Assembly: GCA_964538515.1 (NCBI GenBank)
Contig: CAZIEW010000016.1
Coordinates: 10,827 to 74,826, forward strand
Direction of reading: 5' to 3'
Length of the DNA: 64,000 bases
Source: CALBZH01 sp964538515
GTDB lineage: Bacteria; Desulfobacterota; Syntrophobacteria; Syntrophobacterales; Syntrophobacteraceae
Position numbers and translations under genes: made by a program. Below the pieces are notes generated by a model. It was not told the DNA's origin. It was given only the letters and a program-made list of their open reading frames with translations, and ran no database searches. Of the stretch, positions 46,677 to 55,302 are shown in pieces. The first letter of the stretch is position 1. Each line of letters begins with the position of its first letter.

Positions 46677-47768
46677 TCATGTGCTTGCTTCCATGACCTG
46701 CCGTCCGCGCAGGATCACCCCGATGACGACCGGCGCTCCGATAAGGGAGGTGACGGAATTGAGAGGCAGCACGATCCGCGTCCCTGGCACCTGAGCGAGC
46801 ACGTCGGCGAGCAGAGCAAGGGCGGATCCCATCAGGATCACGGCTGGAACGAGGACGCGGTGATCCGAGGTTCTGAGGATCAGCCGGCAGAGGTGCGGGA
46901 CGGCGATGCCCAGAAACCCGATGGGGCCGCAGTAAGCCGTGACGGTCCCCGCCAGAAGCGAGGCTCCCACAATGATCCAGGTACGGGCACGGCGCACGTT
47001 GACCCCCATGCTCCACGCGTAGCGCTCGCCCAGCAGCAGCGCGTTCAGGGGCTTCGCAAGCACCAGCGCCAGGATGAGGCCGGCGGCGATGGTCGGCGCG
47101 AGCAGCGCGAGCTGCTTCCAGGTCACCCCGCCGAACGAGCCGAAGGTCCACGCGATGTAGCTTTGCATCTGGTGCTCCAGGGCGAACTGCAGCAGAACGT
47201 TGACCAGAGCGCTGCTGATGTATCCGAACATGAGCCCGATGATGAGCAGGGTGAGGCTGCTTTCCACACGGCGCGCGATTCCCATCACGACGGTCAAGAC
47301 CGCTGCCGAGCCGGCGACGGCCGCCAGGACCAGGGACGTGTTTCCGAAAATCCCCGACCTCTCCAGGATCGGCCGAAAGCCGATCCCCCAGGCGGCCAGG
47401 ACCACCAGGGCAACGCCGAGGCTCGCCCCCGAGCTGATGCCGAGCACGAACGGGTCGGCCAGGGGATTGCGAAAGAGGGTCTGCATCTTGAGTCCCGCCA
47501 TCCCGAGGGCAGCACCGCCCAGCATGGCCGTCACGGCCCGGGGCAGACGATAGATGAGAAGGATCTCCCGCCACCCTTCCGGAACGCCGGGCTGCCCCAC
47601 CAGGATGCTCCATACTTGACGCGGCGGGATCAAAACCGATCCCAGACAGAGCTCCAAAACGAAGGCCACCAGCGGGACCGTCAGCAAAAGCGCCCAGGTG
47701 GTCGGTCCGATACCCGGAATGGAGTGCGGCACAGGGACTTGACGGGTGGCTGCCGATTCGGAGCTCAA
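46677..47768 (-). CDS. btuC: BtuC/FecCD-family permease of the corrinoid importer
   Basis: 363 residues, TTG start at 47768 overlapping the binding-protein stop (TTGA), with ribosome site GGAGG 7 bases before. Hallmarks: YRLPRAVTAMLGGAALGMAG near residue 75, TLFRNPLADPFVLGISSGA, and YCGPIGFLGIAVPHLCRL near residue 285. About ten membrane helices. It forms the channel with the BtuD-type ATPase; the vapBC insert now separates the two genes. Confidence 0.92.
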   Translation of the reverse strand: MSSESAATRQVPVPHSIPGIGPTTWALLLTVPLVAFVLELCLGSVLIPPRQVWSILVGQPGVPEGWREILLIYRLPRAVTAMLGGAALGMAGLKMQTLFRNPLADPFVLGISSGASLGVALVVLAAWGIGFRPILERSGIFGNTSLVLAAVAGSAAVLTVVMGIARRVESSLTLLIIGLMFGYISSALVNVLLQFALEHQMQSYIAWTFGSFGGVTWKQLALLAPTIAAGLILALVLAKPLNALLLGERYAWSMGVNVRRARTWIIVGASLLAGTVTAYCGPIGFLGIAVPHLCRLILRTSDHRVLVPAVILMGSALALLADVLAQVPGTRIVLPLNSVTSLIGAPVVIGVILRGRQVMEAST

Positions 47769-49039
47769 GGAGCCGCCTCCGACACCGCCGGGAGCTGCCG
47801 GTACCAGATGCGCTGATGATCGGGGACCAGCTCCGGGTGAAAGATGCTGATCAGATCCTTCAGCACCAGGTCCGGGCGGGCGATTCCCGTTTCCCAGAAA
47901 TCATTCCCCCCCTTGGAATTGATCTTGGCGTCGTTGTTGAAGACCTTCCCCGAGCGAAACGACGCGAAGAGGCTGTAGCGGTCATCGAGTCCCTTCAGCT
48001 CGGCCAGGGAGCGGCACAGGTTCGTGTCCACCCAGTATTCCGCGTCCCGCGCTCGGTCGACGACCGATTCGATGGCAAGAGGCGTGCTTCCCGCCGACCG
48101 GTCATCCCGCCAGAGATAGTGGGCCCCGGCGTCCTCCAGAAACCGGGCGGGGTAGCTGGCACCACCCGGTACGTACCAGGTTCCGCGCCACGCCGCGTTG
48201 CAGAAGACCGTGGGGCGGTGCGACACGCTTTTCGTCTTTTCGGCCAGCGCCTCGTAGCGGAGAGCGATCTCGTCGAAAAGCCGCTCGGCCTCGGCTTCCC
48301 GGTTGAAAAACGCGGCGATGAGCTTAATCCATTCGGTGCGCCCGAGCGGTGTCGCTTCCATGTGAGAGGCGTTCACGATGGTCTTGAAGCCGGCTTCCAT
48401 CAGCTTCGGATGCTGGTCGAAATCGGGGATGCCCGTGGCGTAGACCATGACGGCATCAGGCTTGACGAGGGTCAACCGCTCGAGGTGGATCTTGCGGCTC
48501 ATGCCGCGGCCGCCGTCCCCGATTTCCTCAATCTTTCCCTTTTGGATCAGGGAAACGACCTCAGGGGTGCTGACCCATTCACAACCGGCCAACCCCACGA
48601 TCGATTCCTCGATTTGGAGCATGGGGAAAAAGGCGGTCCAACTTATCGAAAAGACGGCCATGCGCTCGACGGGAACGGGAAGGACGACGGCATCCTTGGG
48701 CAAGTCCGGGGGAGGCGCCTGGCCGCGGGGCACCAGGAAGTACACAAAGGTTTCCCGTGCGTTTCGCCACGCATCCCGTACCACCACTCGTTTATAGGTG
48801 CCGTAGTAGTCGATGGTGAAGCAGCGGGCGAACCGCAGCCGCGCCTTGTCGGGAAAGGGGTCGATCGCCGCGTCGCCCGCCGCAAGGGCTCCATCCATGC
48901 GCGAGCGTTGGACTTCATCCGTCCCTGCGTGGAGATCCAGCGAAGCGGCGAGCAGCATGAGACCCAGAAGAACCGCCTGAGCGCCCCGCAGCCTGGACAT
49001 GGATGGCACTCCGCTGCCCTTTGCTGAAATTCGCTTCAT
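47765..49039 (-). CDS. btuF: periplasmic corrinoid-binding protein (BtuF-like)
   Basis: 424 residues with a signal peptide (about 20-38, ending DLHAG). TroA/BtuF-type segments include ESIVGLAGCEWVSTPEVVSL, then LVKPDAVMVYATGIPDFDQ. The protein is long for BtuF (E. coli 266 residues) and has an N-terminal addition of about 90 residues before the fold proper, seen also in larger anaerobe homologues. ATG 49039 overlaps the zinc-ribbon stop (ATGA). Position under a B12 riboswitch with btuC and btuD supports a corrinoid ligand. Confidence 0.87.
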   Translation of the reverse strand: MKRISAKGSGVPSMSRLRGAQAVLLGLMLLAASLDLHAGTDEVQRSRMDGALAAGDAAIDPFPDKARLRFARCFTIDYYGTYKRVVVRDAWRNARETFVYFLVPRGQAPPPDLPKDAVVLPVPVERMAVFSISWTAFFPMLQIEESIVGLAGCEWVSTPEVVSLIQKGKIEEIGDGGRGMSRKIHLERLTLVKPDAVMVYATGIPDFDQHPKLMEAGFKTIVNASHMEATPLGRTEWIKLIAAFFNREAEAERLFDEIALRYEALAEKTKSVSHRPTVFCNAAWRGTWYVPGGASYPARFLEDAGAHYLWRDDRSAGSTPLAIESVVDRARDAEYWVDTNLCRSLAELKGLDDRYSLFASFRSGKVFNNDAKINSKGGNDFWETGIARPDLVLKDLISIFHPELVPDHQRIWYRQLPAVSEAAP

Positions 49040-49293
49040 GTCTCGACCTTTTCAGAGAGTCTCCGGCGATTGCCTCGACAGGCCGGGCAACGGACGGTCT
49101 TTTCGTAGACGTATCTCACGAAGAGCTCCCCGCATTCCCGGCACCGCACCTCGACTTTTCCATGGTAGGAGTCTCCGCTCCCCTCGAGACCGCCCCCAGA
49201 GAGCGCCCAGCGCAGGAAACAGGCGAGATGGGGCCGGCTGGAGGCCCCAACGGGATCGGGGGTGTTTTCTGATCGCTCGGTACTTCGGCTCAT
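49036..49293 (-). CDS. small zinc-ribbon protein
   Basis: 85 residues from ATG 49293 (ribosome site GGGAGG). The C-terminal half is a zinc ribbon, CRECGELFVRYVYEKT then RCPACRG, followed by a basic tail RRRLSEK. The N-terminal half is low-complexity. It lies between the receptor and binding-protein genes and overlaps btuF by 4 bases. Nucleic-acid or metal binding is possible; the function is unknown. Confidence 0.65.
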   Translation of the reverse strand: MSRSTERSENTPDPVGASSRPHLACFLRWALSGGGLEGSGDSYHGKVEVRCRECGELFVRYVYEKTVRCPACRGNRRRLSEKVET

Positions 49294-49376
49294 GCTCACG
49301 TTTGCCTCCCGGGCCAGCCCGGGGCGCGGTGCGGAGGACCCACACGGCACCTCGGAGCGAGCCCGCTTTGTCTTTC

Positions 49377-51413
49377 TCAGAACGTCAGCTTGACTCCCCC
49401 GAAGACGGACCGGCCGGGGGCGATGTAAGCGCCCTCCGTGTAGTCCTCGTCCGCAAGGTTTTCGACCCTCACGTAAGCCTGGTATTTTTTCAGGAAGGTG
49501 TAGGAGAGAGCCGCGTCAAAGGTCACCACGGAGGGCTCCTCCCATCGAACCCGGTTAAACGCCGGGTCGTAGAGGGGCACGATCTTCTCATCCTGCCAGA
49601 GGGTGCGGAAGGATGCCGTGATGTCGTAGGGAAGTTTTAAGGTGAGCAGACCGGTTACCTTGTTTCGAGGGAGATACTCCCTCCGGGTCCACCGATCGTC
49701 GTCTTTGTTGATGTATTCCGAGTCGGTGTACGTGTAAGCGGCATCGAGCTTCAGCCAGGGCCAAGGCCTGACGGTCAGGGAGGTTTCGAAGCCCTGAGCC
49801 GTGGCTTTGCTGGCGTTGGCGTACCGGTTGGCGAAGCCGTCGTAGAGGATGAGGTTGTCGAAATCCGTGTGGAACCAGGTGAGTCCGACTTTGAGGATTT
49901 CGCCGAGGATGGCCTGCTCCACGCCAAGCTCGTATCCGACACTTTCCTCCGGCTCCAGGTCCGGATTGCCGATCGTGATCAGGTTGCCGTTCCAAAGGTA
50001 GCCGCCATAGATTTCGTAAAGACCCGGCGTCCGGTATCCCGTGCCGATCTGCCCATGGATCTTGGTGCCGGACGGTTTGTAGAGGTAGGCCATGGAAACC
50101 TCGCCGACCACCTTGGGATCAAACTTCTCGTGGTCGTTCAACCGGCCGCCGAGGTTGATGAAAAGGGACTCGTCGAGCAGCTTGAAGCCGGCGAGGCTGA
50201 ACGCATCCCAGCTGGCCCATTTCTCTTTGAAGCTCACAGGGCTGTAGTCGTTCGCGTTCGGGTTGGACGGCTCACGACCGTCATAATAGGAGAGCTCGTA
50301 GTCGAGTCCCACCAGGAGGCCGAGCCAGTCGGTGATCTTGATATTGTGCTGGGTCTCGAAATAGGCGGTGGACCCATCGTAGTTGGACTGATCCCCACCG
50401 AGCGTTGACCAGAAATAATGCCGCTGGGTCTCGGTGTATGCGCCTTTGAGACTGTAGCTCCAGCAGGGGGAAACGTCGTGCTTCATGGTGAGGCCGTATT
50501 GGGCAAGCAGGCCTTCTCGATGCTTGTCGGGATCCGCAAGGCTGGGCGTCACCTCACCGTTGGCATCCAGCCCGGGGGAAGATTTGCTCAGCGCAAGATC
50601 GGTGGAGGAATAGATCGAGCTGAATTCCAGCGTGATGTCGGGCGAGAGCCGGTATCCCGCCCCCGCGGTGAAGCCGAAATTGTCATAATAGAATCCGTGC
50701 TCACCGCCGTTTTTCTGCCCGTCGCTGGTGATGTAGATGGGATTGAAATCCAGATAGAACTGCTCTTGGCCGTGGTAGAATCGACCGTTCTCAAGGAAGG
50801 TGTTGTACTCCCCGAATTCGCTCCGGATCTCCGCCCCGGTGCCGCGCTTCCACTTGTCCGGAATGATGTTGATGACGCCTCCCATGGCCTGGGAGCCATA
50901 AAGGGTGCTCTGGGTGCCTTTCAAAATTTCGACCTGCTTCAGGTTGCTGCCGGAATAGAGGTCCTCGATGAAGTACTGGATGGTGGTCTGGGTGTCGGCG
51001 GCATCCCGCAGCGGAAACCCGTTGTACTGGTATTGCACGTGCTGGCTTCCAGCACCCCGGATGCTGAGATTGCTCCACTGCCCCACTCCCCCAAGCCGTC
51101 GCAGATAGACGCCCGGCTCGTTGTCGAGGAGCTCCGGCAGGAAGTACTGCTGCTGCACGTCCCGGTCCTTGGCCGTGACCACACTCACGCTTTTGGTGAG
51201 CTGGGACTGCGGCGTCTCGCTCCTGGTCGCAGTCACGACCATGGGCTCGATCTCGGCCGGTGCCTCGGAGGTCTGCCTCCGGCCGGATTCGGTCGATGGT
51301 TCTTGGGCCGATTCCTGCGTCTGAGGCTCCGCGGAAAGCTGAGCAAGAAGGGGAGTGGGAGCAGGCAGAGAGCAAAGCAAGGCGAAAACGAGGATGAGCC
51401 GGGACTTGTTCAT
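49377..51413 (-). CDS. btuB: BtuB-like TonB-dependent corrinoid receptor
   Basis: 678 residues from ATG 51413 (ribosome site AAAGGAGG). Signal peptide (1-25), a Ser/Gln/Glu/Thr-rich linker, TonB box PMVVTATRSETP (about 55-66), plug domain with LPELLDNEPGVYLRRLGG and QVEILKGTQSTLYGSQAMGGVINI (BtuB/FhuA-type plug motifs), and a barrel ending in the aromatic VFGGVKLTF. It is directly controlled by the cobalamin riboswitch at 51458-51607, which strongly supports a corrinoid ligand. Confidence 0.92.
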   Translation of the reverse strand: MNKSRLILVFALLCSLPAPTPLLAQLSAEPQTQESAQEPSTESGRRQTSEAPAEIEPMVVTATRSETPQSQLTKSVSVVTAKDRDVQQQYFLPELLDNEPGVYLRRLGGVGQWSNLSIRGAGSQHVQYQYNGFPLRDAADTQTTIQYFIEDLYSGSNLKQVEILKGTQSTLYGSQAMGGVINIIPDKWKRGTGAEIRSEFGEYNTFLENGRFYHGQEQFYLDFNPIYITSDGQKNGGEHGFYYDNFGFTAGAGYRLSPDITLEFSSIYSSTDLALSKSSPGLDANGEVTPSLADPDKHREGLLAQYGLTMKHDVSPCWSYSLKGAYTETQRHYFWSTLGGDQSNYDGSTAYFETQHNIKITDWLGLLVGLDYELSYYDGREPSNPNANDYSPVSFKEKWASWDAFSLAGFKLLDESLFINLGGRLNDHEKFDPKVVGEVSMAYLYKPSGTKIHGQIGTGYRTPGLYEIYGGYLWNGNLITIGNPDLEPEESVGYELGVEQAILGEILKVGLTWFHTDFDNLILYDGFANRYANASKATAQGFETSLTVRPWPWLKLDAAYTYTDSEYINKDDDRWTRREYLPRNKVTGLLTLKLPYDITASFRTLWQDEKIVPLYDPAFNRVRWEEPSVVTFDAALSYTFLKKYQAYVRVENLADEDYTEGAYIAPGRSVFGGVKLTF

Positions 51414-51457
51414 AAGGAGACCTCCTTTCCCCCCTCGGGGAACGTTGGAAGGTGATC

Positions 51458-51607
51458 GCATCGACCAGGTCTCCTGACTTTCGTTCATCCTACTCGCCAC
51501 GCCTTCCCATCATGCCTGAAACATGACAGTGGCACGGATGCGGCTTTCGTCCCGATTACAGTCGCGGGGCGGTGGGAGTCTTTCACTCCCTTCCCTTGGA
51601 TCGATGC
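51458..51607 (-). promoter_or_regulatory. cobalamin riboswitch I, before btuB
   Basis: On the minus strand the aptamer reads GGGAAGGGAGTGAAAGACTC, CCCCGCGACTGT, the B12 box GCCACTG, GATGGGAAGGCG and AGTCAGGAGACCTGG, in the canonical order. GCATCGA (51607-51601) and TCGATGC (51464-51458) form the closing P1 stem. The end segment AGGAGACCT (51475-51467) is fully complementary to AGGTCTCCT (51423-51415), which overlaps the btuB ribosome site, so control is probably at translation. Confidence 0.93.
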
Positions 51608-51636
51608 AGTGGCCGTCTTCTGTCTTGGGTAGTCTT

Positions 51637-52524
51637 CTACTTGAAGTGAGCGAAAACCGTCTTCAGGTGGTCCAGCCAGATGTCGACGATTTCCGGGTAC
51701 TCGGCGGTGCCCTTCATCACCGCCTCGCAGGCAAAGCCCTTCTTGGTGAGCTGGGACTTCCAGCTGTCGGGCTCGCTCCCGGCCATGTCGTTCATGGCAT
51801 GGTCCCCCGCCACGGCCATGAACGGGATGAGATAGACCTTCTTAATCTTCTTGGCCTCGAGCTTGGCCATGACGTCCTCGATGGTGGGATAGCCTTCCAC
51901 GGTCGCCACATAGACGTTTGGATCAAGGTCCGAGAAGACCTGATTCATGGCGGCGTAGATGGCGTCAGACGGATGCTTGGCGCTCCCGTGTCCCATCAGG
52001 ACGACAGCTTCCTGCGGCTTCCTGGAGGCGGGGATGTGCTGGATCATGGCCTTCGCCGCCCGGACGTGGTCTTCGTGGGAGGAGAGAAGCGGCCAGGCCA
52101 CGAGGACGCTTTCGAAGCCTCCTTCCATTTGCCCGAACAGATGGGCGTTGTGCATGAGATTGTGGAATTCCTCCCCCGGAATGGTGTGCAGCGACAGCAC
52201 GGCCACGTGAGTGAACCCCTCATCCATGAGCTTCACCATGGCTTTCTCCGGAGAATCCAGGACCTTGCCCTGTTTGGCGAGCTTGGCCCGAACGATGCTC
52301 GACGTGTACCCCCAGCGGACCTCGACCCCGGGAAAAGCCTGCTTCACGCTGGATTCCACCTTGTCCAGGGCCTTTTGGGCCTCAGAAACCGTGGTTCCAA
52401 AGGCCGCAATGAGGATAGCCCTTTTCGCCTCCCGCTTTTCCCCGTGGGCCGCAAAGGCGGCCGAGCTCGAAACCAGAGCGATTCCCGCCAGCAAAGCCAT
52501 GACGTTGAGCCACTTTCCTTGCAT
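51637..52524 (-). CDS. cbiK: periplasmic sirohydrochlorin cobaltochelatase CbiK (CbiK-P type)
   Basis: 295 residues from ATG 52524 (ribosome site GGAGG). A signal peptide (about 1-26, ending AAFAA) directs it to the periplasm. The chelatase fold has two halves, with the metal/catalytic residues His179 (VLMGHGSAKHP), Glu210 (TVEGYP) and His242 (AVAGDHAMNDMAGS). Cytoplasmic CbiK inserts Co2+ into sirohydrochlorin in anaerobic B12 synthesis; Desulfovibrio has an exported form that binds haem and whose role is debated. Here it precedes btuB in a riboswitch-controlled operon, pointing to a role in periplasmic tetrapyrrole or metal handling. Confidence 0.92.
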   Translation of the reverse strand: MQGKWLNVMALLAGIALVSSSAAFAAHGEKREAKRAILIAAFGTTVSEAQKALDKVESSVKQAFPGVEVRWGYTSSIVRAKLAKQGKVLDSPEKAMVKLMDEGFTHVAVLSLHTIPGEEFHNLMHNAHLFGQMEGGFESVLVAWPLLSSHEDHVRAAKAMIQHIPASRKPQEAVVLMGHGSAKHPSDAIYAAMNQVFSDLDPNVYVATVEGYPTIEDVMAKLEAKKIKKVYLIPFMAVAGDHAMNDMAGSEPDSWKSQLTKKGFACEAVMKGTAEYPEIVDIWLDHLKTVFAHFK

Positions 52525-52652
52525 CTGATCCTCCTCCATGGTGATGGCATGCCTGAATGGTTGTTTTTCGCTCGATCGTACCCCTCGAACGATCCGTTGC
52601 ACCGTGTCCCCCTCGTGCGCCCTGCATCGACGGCACCCCGCGTCCCAAGCCT

Positions 52653-52910
52653 TCAGCCGCACAAGCGAACGGGCTTCCCCTTGGATGCAAAGCTCCGCCG
52701 GACAGCATCATAGCCGACGGTCATGAACAGCACCTCCCCGACCCCTCCGGCGATCAGATGGACCCAGCCCGAGGCAACGTCTTCTTCCTTGAATGCCAGA
52801 CTGACGGCGGAAACCCCCAATGACCGGGTGGTCTCGACGACATCCTCCATTCCTGCCGGTGAGGACTCGCCTTTCTCCCCCTCGATGTAAAGAATCATCC
52901 CTCGTTTCAT
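52653..52910 (-). CDS. small protein, first gene of the corrinoid operon
   Basis: 85 residues, ATG 52910 with an AAAGG ribosome site. It reads MKRGMILYIEGEKG, then VVETTRSLGVSAVSLAFKEED, and ends PVRLCG. No signal peptide; it looks like a small alpha/beta cytoplasmic protein, and I do not recognise the family. It is the first gene after cobalamin riboswitch II. Confidence 0.6.
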   Translation of the reverse strand: MKRGMILYIEGEKGESSPAGMEDVVETTRSLGVSAVSLAFKEEDVASGWVHLIAGGVGEVLFMTVGYDAVRRSFASKGKPVRLCG

Positions 52911-53025
52911 TCGAAGCCTTTCGCGTGGATGGAGCGCCCGGGAGTGTGGTCTCCCGGGCGGTAAAAGGGTTGAGGGTTACGCTGAGGAGACAAACGGTGC
53001 GGAGCCGATGCGCCCTATCGACCCC

Positions 53026-53058
53026 AAAAAAAAATCCCTAGAGCTTTTGGCCCTAAGG
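53026..53058 (-). terminator. expression-platform terminator of riboswitch II
   Basis: Minus strand: CCTTAGGGC (53058-53050) pairs with GCTCTAGGG (53044-53036), loop CAAAA, then A and nine T's (53034-53026). It lies about 70 bases after the aptamer and before the first gene, so cobalamin binding would end transcription here. Confidence 0.88.
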
Positions 53059-53129
53059 ATTGCACCCTGGTTCACTTGATCCTCGAATGGCTGGCCCGGT
53101 ATCTCCACGTACCGGTTCACCTTACTTTC

Positions 53130-53288
53130 ATCAGGCAGGTCTTCTGACTCACGGATCGCTCTACTCTCCGAGCCTTCCCATCATGCGTGCAGCATCAACA
53201 GTGGCTTGATCGGATTTCGTCCCCGTTCACAGCGGCGGGACCGCTCCCGAATTGCACGGGATTCCCTTTTAAACACGTGTACCTGATG
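53130..53288 (-). promoter_or_regulatory. cobalamin riboswitch II, at the head of the operon
   Basis: Minus-strand order: AAAGGGAATCCCGTGCAATT, CGGGAGCGGTCCCGCCGCTGT, GCCACTG, GATGGGAAGGCTC and AGTCAGAAGACCTGCC. P1 is CATCAGG (53288-53282) with CCTGATG (53136-53130). All core segments of the AdoCbl class are present. Confidence 0.95.
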
Positions 53289-53313
53289 GAAATCAAAATT
53301 TTCGGTGAGACGT

Positions 53314-53342
53314 TTCTAATTCAGGACAGCGGCCCTTGTCAA
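53314..53342 (-). promoter_or_regulatory. promoter of the corrinoid operon
   Basis: Minus-strand TTGACA (53342-53337), 17-base spacer, TTAGAA (53319-53314). It lies just upstream of riboswitch II and would place the start about 20 bases before the aptamer. Confidence 0.7.
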
Positions 53343-53510
53343 GCACCATGTTCGGTCGTGTCGCGATGTGTGCCGGAAGACAACGAACAACCGGATTGAC
53401 AGGAGATTGGTCGGACGGGCTTCGCCCATGCCTTGAGCCTCCGAAAATCGAGGCAGGCCCAGCGCTCGACACGATGATCCCCCAGCTGGAGGAGCGGCTT
53501 GCGACCGGAA

Positions 53511-54161
53511 TCAACCATCGCCCCACCCCTCCACGAGCCCCTTGACCTGCCGGGTCAAATCTTCTTTGACCCTCTCCCAGCTGATATCCCAAAGGAGAAC
53601 GGGGGAAACCTCCCGATCCGCCTCCTCGAAGTCGACCAGCCCCTTGAGGAAGAGCAGCCGATTGAAGCGAATCCCCTTCTGATCCTCCATCACTTCGACA
53701 AGCAGATCTCCCAATGGCATGACTTCCCGGGTCAGGCAATAGAGATCGATGAAGTCTTTCCTGCTGCCTCGGCTGGCGATGGAAAAGAGCTTCAGGCGTC
53801 CGATATCCACGGGATCAGCCACCTTAACGGTTGCATCACCCAGAGCAAGGGTGATGGGAGGATGCTTGAGTGGAATTCTCTCCCGTATGAAGTCCACCTT
53901 CACGCCATCGATCATCAGCACACAGTGGCCCGTTGTCTGCCCCATCACGATGGCACTCATTTGCAGGGGCGGCAATTCTTCTAGAACGTCAAGGTGATCC
54001 GAGCCCTGAGTGAAGAAGAAATCAAGGTCCACCGAGACTCTGTGGCCCAACTGGACGGCGAGACCCGAGCCACCGGCAAGGTAGCCCGATCGCATCGATC
54101 CCAATGAGCTCAATCCCAGGAGCACTCTCCAAACGGGGTCGGGTATCGTTTCGCGGTGCAT
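53511..54161 (-). CDS. AbiEii/AbiGii-type nucleotidyltransferase (toxin-like)
   Basis: 216 residues. YLAGGSGLAVQLGHRVSVDLDFF (about 28-50) is the nucleotidyltransferase motif GGS...DxDF of the AbiEii family; ADPVDIGRLKLFSIASRGSRKDFIDLY follows near residue 115. Such proteins are toxins of type IV-like toxin-antitoxin or phage-abortive systems and transfer nucleotides to tRNA in known cases. The start overlaps the preceding small gene by about 50 bases. Confidence 0.82.
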   Translation of the reverse strand: MHRETIPDPVWRVLLGLSSLGSMRSGYLAGGSGLAVQLGHRVSVDLDFFFTQGSDHLDVLEELPPLQMSAIVMGQTTGHCVLMIDGVKVDFIRERIPLKHPPITLALGDATVKVADPVDIGRLKLFSIASRGSRKDFIDLYCLTREVMPLGDLLVEVMEDQKGIRFNRLLFLKGLVDFEEADREVSPVLLWDISWERVKEDLTRQVKGLVEGWGDG

Positions 54162-54406
54162 GATTCCATGTCCAGATCGAGGAGGACACTCCAGAATTTC
54201 CTGGATCTTCTGGAAAGCGAGCGGCTCGTGGACAGCGTCATCCTCAGCGCCTCGCGACCGAATGTACGCAGGAGAAACCGGCAGGCTGCCTCATCGCCGT
54301 GCTCCATCAAGCGACTCATGATGAAGTGCGACGAGCTCCGGACCGAGAGGCTCTCAAAATCCACGTCCCAGAAGAGTGGCTTCAGGTAATCGGGAAGCTT
54401 TGACAT
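54110..54406 (-). CDS. DUF6922-like small protein, putative antitoxin partner
   Basis: 98 residues from ATG 54406 (MSKLPDYLKPLFWDVDFESL), a type of start seen in small proteins that precede AbiEii-like genes. It continues with RSSSHFIMSRLMEHGDEAAC and a basic middle. It overlaps the nucleotidyltransferase gene, so the two are probably made together. Confidence 0.7.
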   Translation of the reverse strand: MSKLPDYLKPLFWDVDFESLSVRSSSHFIMSRLMEHGDEAACRFLLRTFGREALRMTLSTSRSLSRRSRKFWSVLLDLDMESCTAKRYPTPFGECSWD

Positions 54407-54666
54407 TTCTTGGCGTTTGAACTGTTCTCCCACCTCGCAAGCCCGTTTGCGGAAGAATGGCAATCCAATAAACCTTGGGTTCGTCTAACCAAAGCAACTC
54501 TAACTGAAACAGCCGCAATTTCTCAAGAGCTGCCGGCCCTGCATGCAGTCGACAGTCACTTCAGAAGCCATCGCCAATGCTCGGCCGCCTCCCAGCGAAC
54601 GAATGCGTCCGGCCCAATACCCACCAGTCTGTTCTGCCGGGCTTTTCCTTGTTGGCCGTTTCAACC

Positions 54667-55260
54667 TCATCGCCTCTGAAACCAGTACCAGGCCGAGGGG
54701 TGTCCGCTTTCCGTGCCGATCACGTGACGCACCTTCGTAAAATCGCTCCAGATCAAAGCCTCCACCTCTTCGGCCGCAATGCCCCAGGTCCCACCCCGCC
54801 AGGGGCGCGGCAGCCAGGCGTAGAGCATGTACCAGCTCCCGGTCCGGGTCAGGCGCGTCAGCTCAGAACCGTACTTCAACCGCTGCAGCTCGCTGAGAAC
54901 GAAGAGACAGCCGATGTCGAGCACGTAGTCGTAGGGACCGGTCAACATGCTCAGGTCGGATACATCCGCGGCGTGAAACGTGATCGTCAAACCGGCAGCA
55001 GCCGCCTTGCGACGGGCCATCCGAATGGCTCGGGGCGCGAAATCCACACCCGTGACCTGCCAGCCATGGCGCGCCAGCGTGATGGCGTTGGTCCCGGTGC
55101 CGCAACCGAGATCCAAGGCTTTTCCCGGCGGGGTGTCGGCGATGAATTCCATGACCTCGGGAGGCGTCACCTGGGTATCCCACGGGGTTTGCCCGCGCCA
55201 GTAGCGCCATTCGAACCCCAGTCGGCTTCGACCGAGCCGATCTTTCACGCTCTGCAGCAT
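54667..55260 (-). CDS. SAM-dependent methyltransferase, class I
   Basis: 197 residues from ATG 55260 (ribosome site GGAGGG). Motif I is ALDLGCGTGTN (about 48-58), followed by GVDFAPRAIRMARRKA and a DYVLDIGCLFVLSE motif, typical of TehB/UbiE-like small-molecule methyltransferases. Tryptophan-rich at both ends. It lies alone downstream of the Uma2 remnant; the substrate is unknown. Confidence 0.85.
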   Translation of the reverse strand: MLQSVKDRLGRSRLGFEWRYWRGQTPWDTQVTPPEVMEFIADTPPGKALDLGCGTGTNAITLARHGWQVTGVDFAPRAIRMARRKAAAAGLTITFHAADVSDLSMLTGPYDYVLDIGCLFVLSELQRLKYGSELTRLTRTGSWYMLYAWLPRPWRGGTWGIAAEEVEALIWSDFTKVRHVIGTESGHPSAWYWFQRR

Positions 55261-55302
55261 GTCGCCCTCCCTGCGACGGGATGGATGAAACCGATCCATT
55301 GG

